NCBI GenBank assembly: GCA_946221035.1
Contig: CAMIME010000012.1
Span: forward strand, 1-55,321
DNA: 55,321 nt
Source: an uncultured Campylobacter sp.
Lineage (GTDB): Bacteria > Actinomycetota > Actinomycetes > Mycobacteriales > Mycobacteriaceae
Direction of reading: 5' to 3'
Shown: positions 31,871 to 40,796 of the stretch, one piece after another
Layout of the letters: the number at the start of each line of letters is the position of its first letter
Position numbering within the stretch: position 1 is the first letter of the stretch
The notes under the pieces: generated by a model
Told to the model about the DNA's origin: nothing
The model's input: the letters and a program-made list of their open reading frames with translations, nothing else
Database searches by the model: none
Translations under genes and position numbers: made by a program

Positions 31871-32781
31871 TACCCGGCGTCGACGTCGACCTCGGTAGCC
31901 ATCTCCTCGCCGGCCTCGAAACACTCCCAGTTCTTCAGCGTGAGCGCGCCGATGCGCCGCTTCATGTAGCGCGGAATGTTCGCCGTGTGCGGGGTGATCA
32001 CGCAGTTATCCAGCCCCCACAGCGGGTGGTCGGCAGGCAGTGGCTCCGGATCGGTGACGTCGAGGCCCGCGCCGCGGATCGTGCTCTCTTTCAACGCTTG
32101 AGTCAGCGCATCCGTATCGACGAGCGGTCCCCGACCAACGTTGACCACCACCGCCGTATCTTTCATGCGCGCGAGCGTGTCAGCATTGACCATGTGCCGC
32201 GTGTCCTCGGTCAGCGGGGTGAGCAGGACGAAGTAGTCGTGTTCAGCCCAGACGCCGTCGGCGTCGCCCATCGCGATGGTGCGGCCCGCGCCCTCGACCT
32301 CGCGGCCGGAACGGTTCACCGCGGTGATATCCATGCCGAACGGTTCCAGGAAACGGATCAGCGTTTTGCCGATGCCGCCCGCGCCGATCAGCGCAAGCTT
32401 CTTGTTGTCGGAGAGGTACTGCTTCTCCTCGAACAGCTGAAGGTTGTTCCACTCGGGGCTCACGGCCTTGAGCCGGTGCTCGACCGCGAGAAGCAGGGCG
32501 AGGGCGGATTCGGCCACGGTGTCGTCGTACAGCCCGCCGGCGTTGGCGAATCGCACCCCGTGCCCGGCGTGCTTGGTAAAGACCTCTTGCAGGTTCTCCA
32601 CGCCCGCGTAGACGATCTGCACCACCTTCACGCTTTCGGGAAGCTCCTCCGGGAAATCCTCGGGGCCGCCGCGGAAGATGAGCAGGTCCGGGTTGTCCTC
32701 GAGCGCGACGGACTCGTGGCCAGCCGCTTCCAGCTCCTCGACGGGCTGGTCCCAGGGCTTGGGCAAGAATGCGAACTTCAT
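31867..32781 (-). CDS. D-isomer-specific 2-hydroxyacid dehydrogenase
   Basis: A 304-residue NAD(P)-dependent dehydrogenase. The dinucleotide-binding loop is LIGAGGIGKTLI (about residues 131-142); VVNVGRGPLVDTDAL has the substrate arginine, and ITPHTAN holds the catalytic histidine. It resembles GhrA-type glyoxylate/hydroxypyruvate reductases more than SerA because it lacks the C-terminal regulatory domain. In C. glutamicum a similar gene lies between proA and proB. Physiological substrate unknown. Confidence 0.87.
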   Translation of the reverse strand: MKFAFLPKPWDQPVEELEAAGHESVALEDNPDLLIFRGGPEDFPEELPESVKVVQIVYAGVENLQEVFTKHAGHGVRFANAGGLYDDTVAESALALLLAVEHRLKAVSPEWNNLQLFEEKQYLSDNKKLALIGAGGIGKTLIRFLEPFGMDITAVNRSGREVEGAGRTIAMGDADGVWAEHDYFVLLTPLTEDTRHMVNADTLARMKDTAVVVNVGRGPLVDTDALTQALKESTIRGAGLDVTDPEPLPADHPLWGLDNCVITPHTANIPRYMKRRIGALTLKNWECFEAGEEMATEVDVDAGY

Positions 32782-32807
32782 GCCGCTCCAGAGTAGCTAC
32801 AGGGCAG

Positions 32808-33926
32808 CTACAGGCGCGAGGCGTAGTTAGACAAATAGTCCGCGTGGACGACGGGGCGGCGCTGGTGTTCCGGCAGGCCCGTGGTGGGCTGCCCCAGCAT
32901 GCCGACGAGTTCGGTGGCGTCGTAGGCCACCTCGCCGCGGCCCACGACCTGGGAATCCGGGCCGAGGATTTCCACGATGTCTCCCGCGTGGAACTCGCCC
33001 TCGATGCCGGTGATGCCCACGGCCAGAAGGCTCGTGCCGCCGCGGGTGACGGCGCTGACGGCGCCCTCATCAAGGCGCAGCACGCCCTCCGCGTCGGCCG
33101 CGTACAGCGCCCAAAACTTCCACGCGGAAAGCTTGCGTCCCGGGCGGGTGTGGAAGACGGTGCCCACCTGCGCGCTCTCCAGTGCGGCGCCAATGTTGGC
33201 GGTGGAGGTCAACAGCACGGGTACGCCACCACGCGCGGCGAGGCGGGCGGCCGACACCTTCGCCGCCATCCCGCCCGTGCCGAACACGCCGCCGTCACCG
33301 GCCTCGACCGCTTCCAAGTCCTTGCCCGTGCGCACCTCCCCAATAAACCGGGCACCGGGCTCGGCGGGGTTGCGGTCGTAGAGGCCGTCGACGTCGGAAA
33401 GCAGCACGAGCGCGTCCGCGGAGATGAGGGTGGCCACGATGGCAGAGAGCCGGTCGTTGTCGCCGAAGCGCATCTCGGACGTCGCCACCGTGTCGTTCTC
33501 GTTGACAATCGGCACAGCACCCATCTGCCGCAGCTTCTCAATCGTGCGCTGCGCGTTTCGCGCCCGCTCCCTTGAGCCCGCGTCCGACTGGGTCAGCAGC
33601 ACCTGCCCGATCGTGCGCCCGTAGCGCGCAAAGGACTGCCCCCACGACTGCGCCAGGTGGATCTGCCCCACCGCCGCAGCGGCCTGTTTCGTGGCCAGGT
33701 CCTTGGGTCGAGTTTTCAACCCGAGGCCCGGCATCCCGGCCGCGATCGCGCCCGAGGACACGACCACGACATCAGTGCCGCGGGCGATCCGGGTCTCGAT
33801 CGCATCGACGATGCGGTCGATTTTGTCCTGGGAGACGGCACCGGAGGCGTCGACAAGCGAGGAAGTGCCCAGCTTGACCACGATCTTGCGTGCGGCGGCG
33901 ATGTGCGCGCGCAGCTCTACGCTCAT
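32808..33926 (-). CDS. proB: Glutamate 5-kinase
   Basis: A 372-residue enzyme: the amino acid kinase domain (residues about 1-260) with VVKLGTSSLVD, VSSGAIAAGM and ENDTVATSEM, then a C-terminal PUA domain. It phosphorylates glutamate in the first, feedback-controlled step of proline synthesis. The gene begins four bases after obg ends. A weak variant of the dispersed motif (GCTTGTCGACG) lies at 33848-33858, where the protein reads SLVDA. Confidence 0.96.
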   Translation of the reverse strand: MSVELRAHIAAARKIVVKLGTSSLVDASGAVSQDKIDRIVDAIETRIARGTDVVVVSSGAIAAGMPGLGLKTRPKDLATKQAAAAVGQIHLAQSWGQSFARYGRTIGQVLLTQSDAGSRERARNAQRTIEKLRQMGAVPIVNENDTVATSEMRFGDNDRLSAIVATLISADALVLLSDVDGLYDRNPAEPGARFIGEVRTGKDLEAVEAGDGGVFGTGGMAAKVSAARLAARGGVPVLLTSTANIGAALESAQVGTVFHTRPGRKLSAWKFWALYAADAEGVLRLDEGAVSAVTRGGTSLLAVGITGIEGEFHAGDIVEILGPDSQVVGRGEVAYDATELVGMLGQPTTGLPEHQRRPVVHADYLSNYASRL

Positions 33927-33930
33927 TGCG

Positions 33931-35436
33931 CTACCCCTGCCAACGCTCGCGGTCGGCGGAAGCGTCGTCGCCGTAGTCGTACTCGTCGATCAGGCCGCGG
34001 CGGGCCTGGGAGGCGCGCTTGCGCTCCTCAGCAGACGCGCGGGTCGTGCCACCGAGACGGGCGTCCTGGCCGCGTCCGGCAAGCGTCGGGTCGCCGCCGA
34101 TCGAAGGCTCCCAGTCGAAGGAAATGTCGCCGATGGTGACCACATCGCCCTCGTGCGCCCCGACCTTGCGCAGCATGTCCTCCACGCCCGCCTTGTTCAG
34201 GCGGTCGGAGAGATAGCCCACGGCCTCGTCGTTTTCGAAGTCGGTCTGGCGGATCCACCGCTCCGCCTTCTCGCCGGTGACAAGCCAGCCTTCCGGGTAC
34301 ATCGGGTCGCGGACGACCTCGATCCCCTCGTCCTCGCGGGCGTTGACCGCGCGGGGGCGAATGATTTGCGGCTCCGCGTTGCGGTCGAGCTTGGGCCTGG
34401 ATTTGCGGGCGCGTTTGACCACGTCCCACAGCGCCCACTTCAGCTCATCGACGCCCTCGTGCGTCGCGGTGGAGATAAGGTGCACGGGCCAACCGAACTT
34501 CTCCTCGATGTCCGCCCGGAGAAACTCGGCGAGCTCCTTCGCCTCAGGCACATCGATCTTGTTCAGCACCACCATGCGGGGGCGTTCGCGCAGGTCGCCG
34601 AGGCCGGTGTCCATGTCCAACTCGCTCGCGTACGAATCGAGCTCCGCCTCCAACGCCTCGATGTCCGAGAGCGGGTCGCGCCCCGGCTCCATCGTTGCCG
34701 TGTCCACGACATGCACCAGCACCGCGGTGCGCTCAATGTGGCGCAGGAAATCGAGGCCCAGGCCCTTGCCCTGGCTCGCCCCCGGGATGAGCCCCGGGAC
34801 ATCCGCGATGGTGAACGTGTCGTGGCCGACGTTGACCACGCCCAGGTTCGGCGCGAGGGTGGTAAATGGGTAATCCGCGATCTTCGGTTTCGCGGCGGAG
34901 ACGACCGAGATCAGGGAGGACTTGCCGGCAGAGGGGAACCCCACCAGACCGACGTCCGCCATCGACTTCAGCTCAAGGATCAAATCGTGAGCCTCGCCCG
35001 GCTCCCCCTTCAGCGCGAAACCGGGAGCCTTGCGCTTGGCGTTGGCGAGTGCCGCGTTGCCCAACCCGCCGAAGCCACCCTCGGCGGCGATAAAACGGGT
35101 ACCAGGCACAGTGAGGTCCGCGAGCACCTCCCCGTCCTCGGCGCGCACGACGGTACCGACGGGGACCTCAAGCACGAGATCCTCGCCACGCGCACCGTTG
35201 CGCCAGTCGCCGGCGCCGTTACCGCCGCGCTTCGCTTTGACGTGGGGGCGGAATTGGAAGTCAAGCAAGGTGTGCACCTGCTCGGAGACCTCCAACACGA
35301 TGTCTCCGCCGTGGCCGCCGTTGCCGCCGTCCGGCCCGCCGAGGGGCTTGAACTTCTCCCGGTGCACCGAGGCGCACCCGTGCCCACCGTCACCTGCTTG
35401 TAAGTGCAGAACTGCACGGTCAACGAACTGGGCCAT
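33931..35436 (-). CDS. obg: GTPase Obg/CgtA
   Basis: A 501-residue protein with the Obg fold (about 1-160, glycine-rich GGNGGHGGDIVLE), the G domain (GFPSAGKSS, DVPGLIPGA, NKIDVPEA) and a C-terminal OCT domain, ending in a Ser/Arg/Asp-rich tail. It binds the large ribosomal subunit and links assembly to nutrient state. The ATG has GGAAGGAAGG upstream. The terminator at 35495-35530 separates it from rpmA, so it needs its own promoter in the 60-base gap. Confidence 0.96.
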   Translation of the reverse strand: MAQFVDRAVLHLQAGDGGHGCASVHREKFKPLGGPDGGNGGHGGDIVLEVSEQVHTLLDFQFRPHVKAKRGGNGAGDWRNGARGEDLVLEVPVGTVVRAEDGEVLADLTVPGTRFIAAEGGFGGLGNAALANAKRKAPGFALKGEPGEAHDLILELKSMADVGLVGFPSAGKSSLISVVSAAKPKIADYPFTTLAPNLGVVNVGHDTFTIADVPGLIPGASQGKGLGLDFLRHIERTAVLVHVVDTATMEPGRDPLSDIEALEAELDSYASELDMDTGLGDLRERPRMVVLNKIDVPEAKELAEFLRADIEEKFGWPVHLISTATHEGVDELKWALWDVVKRARKSRPKLDRNAEPQIIRPRAVNAREDEGIEVVRDPMYPEGWLVTGEKAERWIRQTDFENDEAVGYLSDRLNKAGVEDMLRKVGAHEGDVVTIGDISFDWEPSIGGDPTLAGRGQDARLGGTTRASAEERKRASQARRGLIDEYDYGDDASADRERWQG

Positions 35437-35494
35437 GATGGTCCACCTTCCTTCCGGGATAACGTCCCAAGCGTACAGTCAGCCGAGACATGCG

Positions 35495-35530
35495 AAAAGC
35501 ACCGCGCATCGAGCAAAGATGTGCGGTGCT
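35495..35530 (-). terminator. rplU-rpmA rho-independent terminator
   Basis: On the minus strand AGCACCGCACATC and GATGCGCGGTGCT pair (one mismatch) around TTTGCTC and are followed by TTTT. It closes the rplU-rpmA transcript before obg. Confidence 0.85.
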
Positions 35531-35554
35531 CCTCGGAATACAAGCCGTTCGCGG

Positions 35555-35899
35555 TTACGCGGTGGCGGTTGCCTCCTCAGCAACGCCTTCCTCAACGACT
35601 CCGGCTGCCTCTGCGGCCTCGAGGACCTCAGATGCCACACCTGCGCCGTCAGCCGGCACAATGTTCACGATGCGGCGCTTGCGCTTGATGCCGAACTGCA
35701 CTGCACCATCGGTGAGCGCGAACAGCGTGTCGTCGCCGCCGCGGCCGACGTTGTCGCCCGGGTGGAACTTGGTGCCGCGCTGGCGGACGAGGATCTCGCC
35801 GGCCTTGACCTGCTGGCCACCGAAGCGCTTCACGCCGAGGCGCTTCGACTCAGAGTCACGACCGTTCGAGGAGCTGGATGCACCCTTCTTGTGTGCCAT
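35555..35899 (-). CDS. rpmA: 50S ribosomal protein L27, extended
   Basis: A 114-residue protein. MAHKKGASSSSNGRDSESKR is the L27 start, followed by GVKRFGGQ and RGTKFHPGDNVGRGGDDTLF. L27 reaches the peptidyl transferase centre with its N-terminus. Normal length is 84-90 residues; here the C-terminus has about 28 extra residues rich in Ala, Glu and Val. It lies 42 bases downstream of rplU. Confidence 0.96.
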   Translation of the reverse strand: MAHKKGASSSSNGRDSESKRLGVKRFGGQQVKAGEILVRQRGTKFHPGDNVGRGGDDTLFALTDGAVQFGIKRKRRIVNIVPADGAGVASEVLEAAEAAGVVEEGVAEEATATA

Positions 35900-35941
35900 G
35901 GTTCAAATTCTCCTAGTAGTTGCTCTGTGGTTACTTGGTGG

Positions 35942-36247
35942 TTACTTGATGCCGGTGATCTTCAGGGTGGTCAGCTGCTGGCGGTGACCCTGGCGAACCT
36001 TGTAGCCGGTCTTGTTCTTGTACTTGAGGATGTCGATCTTCTTGCCCTTGCCGTGCTCGACGATCTCAGCCTCAACGTTGACCTTTGCCAGTGCGTCTGC
36101 GCCGGCGGTGACGTCTGCGCCATCCACGAGAAGGATCGGGGTGAGCTCGACCTTGTCGCCGGTTTCACCCTCAAGCTTCTCGACCTTGACCAGGTCGCCC
36201 TCGGCAACCTTGTACTGCTTGCCGCCGGTCTTGACGATCGCGTACAT
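35942..36247 (-). CDS. rplU: 50S ribosomal protein L21
   Basis: A 101-residue protein, MYAIVKTGGKQYKVAEGD to RQQLTTLKITGI, normal L21. It binds 23S rRNA. The ATG at 36247 is preceded by GAGAAGGGG about ten bases upstream. The 196-base gap before rne holds its promoter, with candidate TTGGCT and TTCCATATCC elements on the minus strand, and the rne terminator. Confidence 0.96.
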   Translation of the reverse strand: MYAIVKTGGKQYKVAEGDLVKVEKLEGETGDKVELTPILLVDGADVTAGADALAKVNVEAEIVEHGKGKKIDILKYKNKTGYKVRQGHRQQLTTLKITGIK

Positions 36248-36407
36248 AGAGGGTTTCCCCTTCTCTCTACTCGCCCGCCACCGGCATGCTTCGGCCGCGG
36301 ATATGGAACAGTGCTTAAGCGTTTCGGAGCCAACTTCGTGGCCAGCCGTGCCCGCATGCGTAGGCAACGAGGCGGCACGCCCCGAAACAGCGACTGCCAA
36401 AGACTAC

Positions 36408-36441
36408 ACCGGGCCGCGCCGCAACTCCAAACCGCGGCCCG
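36408..36441 (-). terminator. Hairpin after rne, probable terminator
   Basis: CCGGGCCGCG pairs exactly with CGCGGCCCGG across a 14-base loop directly after the rne stop. No clean U-run follows, so termination may be inefficient. Confidence 0.55.
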
Positions 36442-36443
36442 GC

Positions 36444-39400
36444 TTAGCCTTCGCTGCTCTTTCGCGTCGCGCGCCGACGGCCCCGCCTCGGCGAAGCGGA
36501 CTGGCGCGAGGCGGTCTGACGCGAGGAGCTCTGGCGCGAGGCGGTCTGACGCGAGGAGCTCTGGCGCGAAGACGAGCGTTCCGTCTTCGGCTGCTCCTGC
36601 GAGGAAGCGGCCGCCGCACCAGCCTGGCTGGGGCGGGTCATCTTTCGGGTGGCCCTGCGGCGCCCGCGCGGTCCGGTGGACGTTTCCACCTTTACGCGAG
36701 CAGGTGCCGAGGAGGTTTCCTCCCGAGACTCTTCCTTATCCTGAGCGAAGTCCTCGCGGCGGGGGCGGTGGTCGGAGCGCGAGTTGCCGCGGGTGCGGCG
36801 CTTCCTGCGCGGCGAGGTTTCAAACTCCTCGACGGCCTGCTCGAAGGTCTTCTCCTCCGACTGCTTCTCCGGCTCCGCGTCAGCGGGTTCGCTGGTCCGG
36901 GGTTCACGCGTCCGAGTTTCGTCGGACTCCGTCTGGTCACTCTCGCGGGTTTCGACCTCGGCGCGCCCACGCCCACGTGAGCCGCCGCGGCGGCCACGTC
37001 GGCGCTGCGAGCGGCGCCTACCACCCTCGCGGTCGTCCGCCTGCGAGTCATCAGCATCCGATTCACGGACGGATTCGGAGTCGGCGGAGTCGGCGGGATC
37101 GGTGTCGGCCTCCGGTTCGGTGACGATGGAATCGATGAGGTTGTCAAGGGACCCGTCGTCAAGCTGCTGCTTCTTGTTGCGGCGGCTGCGGCTGCGCTCG
37201 GCTGCGAACTCGGCGGGACGATCGGCCTCGATCGGGTCCTCCGAGAGGACGACGCCGCGGCCATCGCAGCACTCGCACGGCGTGGAGAAGGTTTCGAGCA
37301 AACCGGTGCCCAGGCGCTTGCGCGTCATTTGGACGAGGCCGAGCGAGGTCACCTCGGAAACCTGGTGGCGCGTGCGGTCGCGGCCGAGGGCCTCCTTCAG
37401 GCGACGGAGCACGAGCTCCTGGTTCTCGGGCAGGATCATGTCGATGAAGTCGATGATGATCATGCCGCCGATGTCGCGCAGGCGGATCTGACGCACGATC
37501 TCCTCGGCGGCCTCGAGGTTATTGGAAGTCACCGTCTCTTCGAGCGAGCCGCCGGAGCCGGTGAACTTGCCGGTGTTGACGTCGATGACCGTCATGGCCT
37601 CCGTGCGGTCGATGACCAGCGTGCCACCCGACGGCAGCCAGACCATGCGCGAGAGCGCCTTGGAAATCTGCTCGTCCACACGATGCACCTCAAAGGCGTC
37701 CTTGCGTTCGTGGGCACCCCGGTCGAACTTCTCCACCCGGTCGAGCAGGTCCGGGGCCACGGACTGCACGTAGGCGTGGACGGTGTTCCAGGCCTTGTTG
37801 CCGTCGACGATGAGGGAGGTGAAGTCCTCGTTGAACAGGTCGCGCACGACCTTGACCAGCAGATTCGGCTCCTCGTACAGGGTCACCGGCTTCGCACCCT
37901 TGGCGCGCTTGGCCTTTTCCGCCTGCTCCTGGATCGCTTCCCACTGCGTGTGGAGGCGGTTGACGTCAGCCGCGATCGCCTCCTCCGGAACCCCTTCGGC
38001 CGCGGTGCGGATAATCGCCCCGCCCTTGCCCGGGACCACGTTGTTCAGAATGTCCTTCAGGCGCTTGCGCTCCGGCGCAGGCAGCTTGCGCGAAATACCG
38101 GCGCTGCGGCCGCCCGGCACGTACACCAGGTAGCGCCCGGCAAGCGAGATCTGGGTGGACAGGCGCGCACCCTTGTGGCCGACGGGATCCTTGGTCACCT
38201 GCACGAGCACCTGATCGCCGGACTTCAACGCGTGCTCGATGCGTCGGGAGCGCCCACCCAGGCCGGCAGACTTCCAATCAACCTCACTGGCGTAGAGCAC
38301 GCCGTTGCGTCCCTGTCCGATGTCGATGAACGCGGCCTCCATGCTCGGCAGGACGTTCTGCACGCGGCCGAGGTAGATGTTGCCGATCATGGATGCCTGC
38401 GCATCCGAGGTCACGAAGTGCTCGACCAAAAGGCCGTCCTCGAGGACACCGACCTGGGTGATCCGGCCGCGGCCGTCGTGGCGGTCGCGCTCGCGCACAA
38501 CCATGAGCCGCTCGACGGATTCGCGGCGCGCCAGAAACTCCGCCTGGCTGACGATGCGGGAGCGCTTGCGATCTTCTTCCCGCTTCTCGCTGCGACGGCG
38601 ACGCTGCGCCTCCAGGCGCGAGGATCCCTTGATGGCCTTCGGCTCCTCGATCACCTCGATCTCGTCGGCCTCTTCGGTCTCGTCGGCCTCGACCGGTGCG
38701 TCCTCGAAGATGCGGTCCAGCTCGGCATCGAAGTCGATGTCAGTGTCAGCTTCCTTAGCCGCGTTCGCCTTGGCCGCGCTCACCTTGGCCGGAGCTTCCT
38801 CAGCCGGTGCTTCATCAGCGCTGCTGGCGGAGCTGCGGGTGGCACGCCGGCGCTTGGAGCGCGACGGCGCCTTGAACAGGGGCGTGCGCGTGGAGGCGTC
38901 TTCTTCCTCCGGCGCCGGGGCGACATCCGGCTCGACGTCGGTGAGCAACTCTTCGGCGTGCAGCTCCGCGTCAACCTTCTGCTCAATCTGGTGGATTTCG
39001 TTCTCCACGTCTTTACGCACACGCTTGCGGATCTTCTGGTCCGCGTCATCGGCTTGCGCGTCGGCTGCGCCCTCGCCCGCACCGTCGTCTGCTGAATTTT
39101 TCTTGGTGTTTTTCTTCGCGGAGGACGACGCCGGGGCGGCTGCGAGAGCGTCGAGAAGCTGCTCGCTCTCTGCCCGCGTGAGCGTGGATTGCGCAACCTT
39201 GACTATGCCCAGGTCCGCGAGCGCGACCACCAGCTCCTTCGACGGCACGCCCAGCGCCTTCGCCAGGGTGAACACGCGGGTCTTGTCCGCCAGCTGGGTG
39301 CGGTCGAAGTCCGCGTAGGGGTTCGGCTCAGCCTTCTTGCGCCTCGTGGTGCGCTTGGTGCCGCGCTTGCGCGCGGACTTCTCCTTGCCAGCTGCCTTGC

Positions 39401-39467
39401 TGGACTCGGCCGCCTGGCCGGAATCAGGGTTATTCGGTTCTTCTGCGTGTGCGGATGATTTCGCCAC
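36444..39467 (-). CDS. rne: Ribonuclease E/G
   Basis: A 1007-residue endonuclease from GTG 39467 (GGAGAG upstream). The N-terminal about 280 residues are acidic and low-complexity; the catalytic core follows, with an S1-like domain (GNIYLGRVQNVLPSMEAAFI), the RNase H/DNase I-like part (DVNTGKFTGSG, IIIDFIDM) and the zinc link CECCDGRG. The C-terminal about 290 residues are basic, disordered and Arg/Ser-rich, as expected for an RNA-binding degradosome scaffold. At its end a 30-base tandem repeat (36501-36570) encodes repeated SSRQTASRQS units. It initiates mRNA decay and rRNA processing. Confidence 0.95.
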   Translation of the reverse strand: MAKSSAHAEEPNNPDSGQAAESSKAAGKEKSARKRGTKRTTRRKKAEPNPYADFDRTQLADKTRVFTLAKALGVPSKELVVALADLGIVKVAQSTLTRAESEQLLDALAAAPASSSAKKNTKKNSADDGAGEGAADAQADDADQKIRKRVRKDVENEIHQIEQKVDAELHAEELLTDVEPDVAPAPEEEDASTRTPLFKAPSRSKRRRATRSSASSADEAPAEEAPAKVSAAKANAAKEADTDIDFDAELDRIFEDAPVEADETEEADEIEVIEEPKAIKGSSRLEAQRRRRSEKREEDRKRSRIVSQAEFLARRESVERLMVVRERDRHDGRGRITQVGVLEDGLLVEHFVTSDAQASMIGNIYLGRVQNVLPSMEAAFIDIGQGRNGVLYASEVDWKSAGLGGRSRRIEHALKSGDQVLVQVTKDPVGHKGARLSTQISLAGRYLVYVPGGRSAGISRKLPAPERKRLKDILNNVVPGKGGAIIRTAAEGVPEEAIAADVNRLHTQWEAIQEQAEKAKRAKGAKPVTLYEEPNLLVKVVRDLFNEDFTSLIVDGNKAWNTVHAYVQSVAPDLLDRVEKFDRGAHERKDAFEVHRVDEQISKALSRMVWLPSGGTLVIDRTEAMTVIDVNTGKFTGSGGSLEETVTSNNLEAAEEIVRQIRLRDIGGMIIIDFIDMILPENQELVLRRLKEALGRDRTRHQVSEVTSLGLVQMTRKRLGTGLLETFSTPCECCDGRGVVLSEDPIEADRPAEFAAERSRSRRNKKQQLDDGSLDNLIDSIVTEPEADTDPADSADSESVRESDADDSQADDREGGRRRSQRRRGRRGGSRGRGRAEVETRESDQTESDETRTREPRTSEPADAEPEKQSEEKTFEQAVEEFETSPRRKRRTRGNSRSDHRPRREDFAQDKEESREETSSAPARVKVETSTGPRGRRRATRKMTRPSQAGAAAASSQEQPKTERSSSRQSSSRQTASRQSSSRQTASRQSASPRRGRRRATRKSSEG
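36501..36570 (-). repeat. 30-base tandem repeat in the 3' end of rne
   Basis: Two identical 30-base units (36501-36530, 36531-36560) and a partial third. Each encodes ten residues, SSRQTASRQS in frame, so unit number can change without frameshift. It may vary between strains. Confidence 0.8.
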
Positions 39468-39627
39468 CGGGCACTCTCCAATTTTTGCGTCGCCGCAAGC
39501 GCTGTGTTCTACCGGGCGCTATCGGGAATGAACCGAAGCCGCCGCACGGCGAAAGACGCGCACTTGCGAAAGTGTGAAAGTTTCCACGCGCCACCACCGG
39601 GCGGCGCGACGCCCACTATTGTGGCAC

Positions 39628-39672
39628 AGCTTGTCGCTTCCCGGCTTGTCGCTTCCCGGCTTGTCACTTCTC
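39628..39672 (-). repeat. 15-base tandem repeat across the tetR stop codon
   Basis: Three units of GGCTTGTCGCTTCCC (plus strand), the third diverged. In the frame of the tetR gene each unit reads five residues, GKRQA; in the unit at the gene end CGA has become TGA, the present stop. Confidence 0.75.
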
Positions 39673-40224
39673 AGCGAGACGCAAAAGGTCCGCCACCGCC
39701 ATGGCGGGCGCGTGCTCCGTCCGGGCCGTCACCGCGGCACCGACCACGAGCTGCAGCACGCGATCCGGGCTGAGGTTTTCCACCCCGCCCTTGCGCAACA
39801 TGGTGGAGATGTAGCCACGCAGGGTATCCGCCACGGTGTCGAGGATGGCGCCGACCTCCCCGCCCTCGCGTTGGCCTTCAATGAACGCCTCCGCAATCAC
39901 GCGTGCACGCTGCGGCTGGCCACACGCGATGACCTCCACGAATGCCTCCGCCAGGTTCACCGGGTCCGTCAGGTCGGTGCCCCCGCCGGTGAGGCGCTCA
40001 TACGCCTCCCGCTGCTGCGACGCTAGGTGTTCAAAGCAGGTTGCCAGAAGCTTCTCCCGGGTGGTGTAGTAGTAGCCGATTGAGCCAACCGGTACCCCAG
40101 CCTTTGCCGCAACGTGGCGGTGCGTGACACCCTTCGGCCCTTCCGACAGCAGCAGCTCGAGAGACGAATCCAAAATCGCGGTGCGCTTCTCAACCGCACG
40201 AGCTTGCGCCGAACGTGTTGTCAA
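39664..40224 (-). CDS. TetR family regulator
   Basis: From TTG 40224 (GTAGGAGGG upstream) the product has 186 residues. The helix-turn-helix is GVTHRHVAAKAGVPVGSIGYYY (split here as VTHRHVAAKAG and VPVGSIGYYY), about residues 39-60, followed by an all-helical ligand domain. A longer form from TTG 40245 is possible but would place the ribosome binding site inside the gene. Its own promoter has a palindromic operator (40259-40281), suggesting autorepression. No target gene is obvious; ndk is next but separately terminated. Confidence 0.87.
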   Translation of the reverse strand: MTTRSAQARAVEKRTAILDSSLELLLSEGPKGVTHRHVAAKAGVPVGSIGYYYTTREKLLATCFEHLASQQREAYERLTGGGTDLTDPVNLAEAFVEVIACGQPQRARVIAEAFIEGQREGGEVGAILDTVADTLRGYISTMLRKGGVENLSPDRVLQLVVGAAVTARTEHAPAMAVADLLRLAEK

Positions 40225-40258
40225 CGGCTTAGACCCTCCTACCAAACCTCAAGTATGC

Positions 40259-40281
40259 AACTCCATTTATACATCGGAGTT
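40259..40281 (-). promoter_or_regulatory. tetR promoter with palindromic operator
   Basis: AACTCC and GGAGTT are exact inverted arms 11 bases apart, covering TATAAAT, the likely -10 box of the tetR gene on the minus strand. The overlap of palindrome and -10 fits autorepression. Confidence 0.6.
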
Positions 40282-40311
40282 TCGCACTGCCCCAAACGGG
40301 GTCCGGGACAC

Positions 40312-40345
40312 AAAACGGCGCCGCCACCCACTCGGGTGCGGCGCC
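40312..40345 (-). terminator. ndk rho-independent terminator
   Basis: On the minus strand GGCGCCGC pairs exactly with GCGGCGCC, with an inner ACCC/GGGT stem, followed by GTTTTG. Confidence 0.85.
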
Positions 40346-40363
40346 GGAAGAATGTCGGAGGCG

Positions 40364-40774
40364 TTACAGGTTCGGGAACCAGATCGCGATCTCGCGCTCA
40401 GCAGACTCCGGGGAGTCCGAACCGTGCACGACGTTCTCGCCGACGGTCAGCGCGAAGTCGCCGCGGATCGTACCCGGGGTCGCCTTCTCCACCGGGTGGG
40501 TTCCACCGGCCAGCTGGCGCCACGCGGCGATCGCGGACTCACCCTCGACAATGCCCGCAACCAGCGGCGCGGAGGTGATGAAGTCCACCAGCTCACCGAA
40601 GAACGGCTTGTCCTTGTGCTCCTCGTAGTGCTTCTCCGCGGTAGCGCGGTCAGCGGTGCGCAGGTCCATCTCCACCAGCTTGAGGCCCTTGCGCTCAATG
40701 CGGGTGATGATTTCGCCGACGTGGCCGTTGGCAACGCCGTCCGGCTTGATCAGAATCAGGGTGCGTTCAGTCAT
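40364..40774 (-). CDS. ndk: Nucleoside diphosphate kinase
   Basis: A 136-residue enzyme: TERTLILIKPDGVANGHVGEI at the N-terminus and the phosphohistidine in HGSDSPESAEREI. It balances nucleoside triphosphates. The ATG is 22 bases after the small membrane protein gene upstream; a TAAGAT element in that gap may be a promoter. Confidence 0.97.
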   Translation of the reverse strand: MTERTLILIKPDGVANGHVGEIITRIERKGLKLVEMDLRTADRATAEKHYEEHKDKPFFGELVDFITSAPLVAGIVEGESAIAAWRQLAGGTHPVEKATPGTIRGDFALTVGENVVHGSDSPESAEREIAIWFPNL

Positions 40775-40796
40775 GGTGAAAAATCTTACCTACCGA

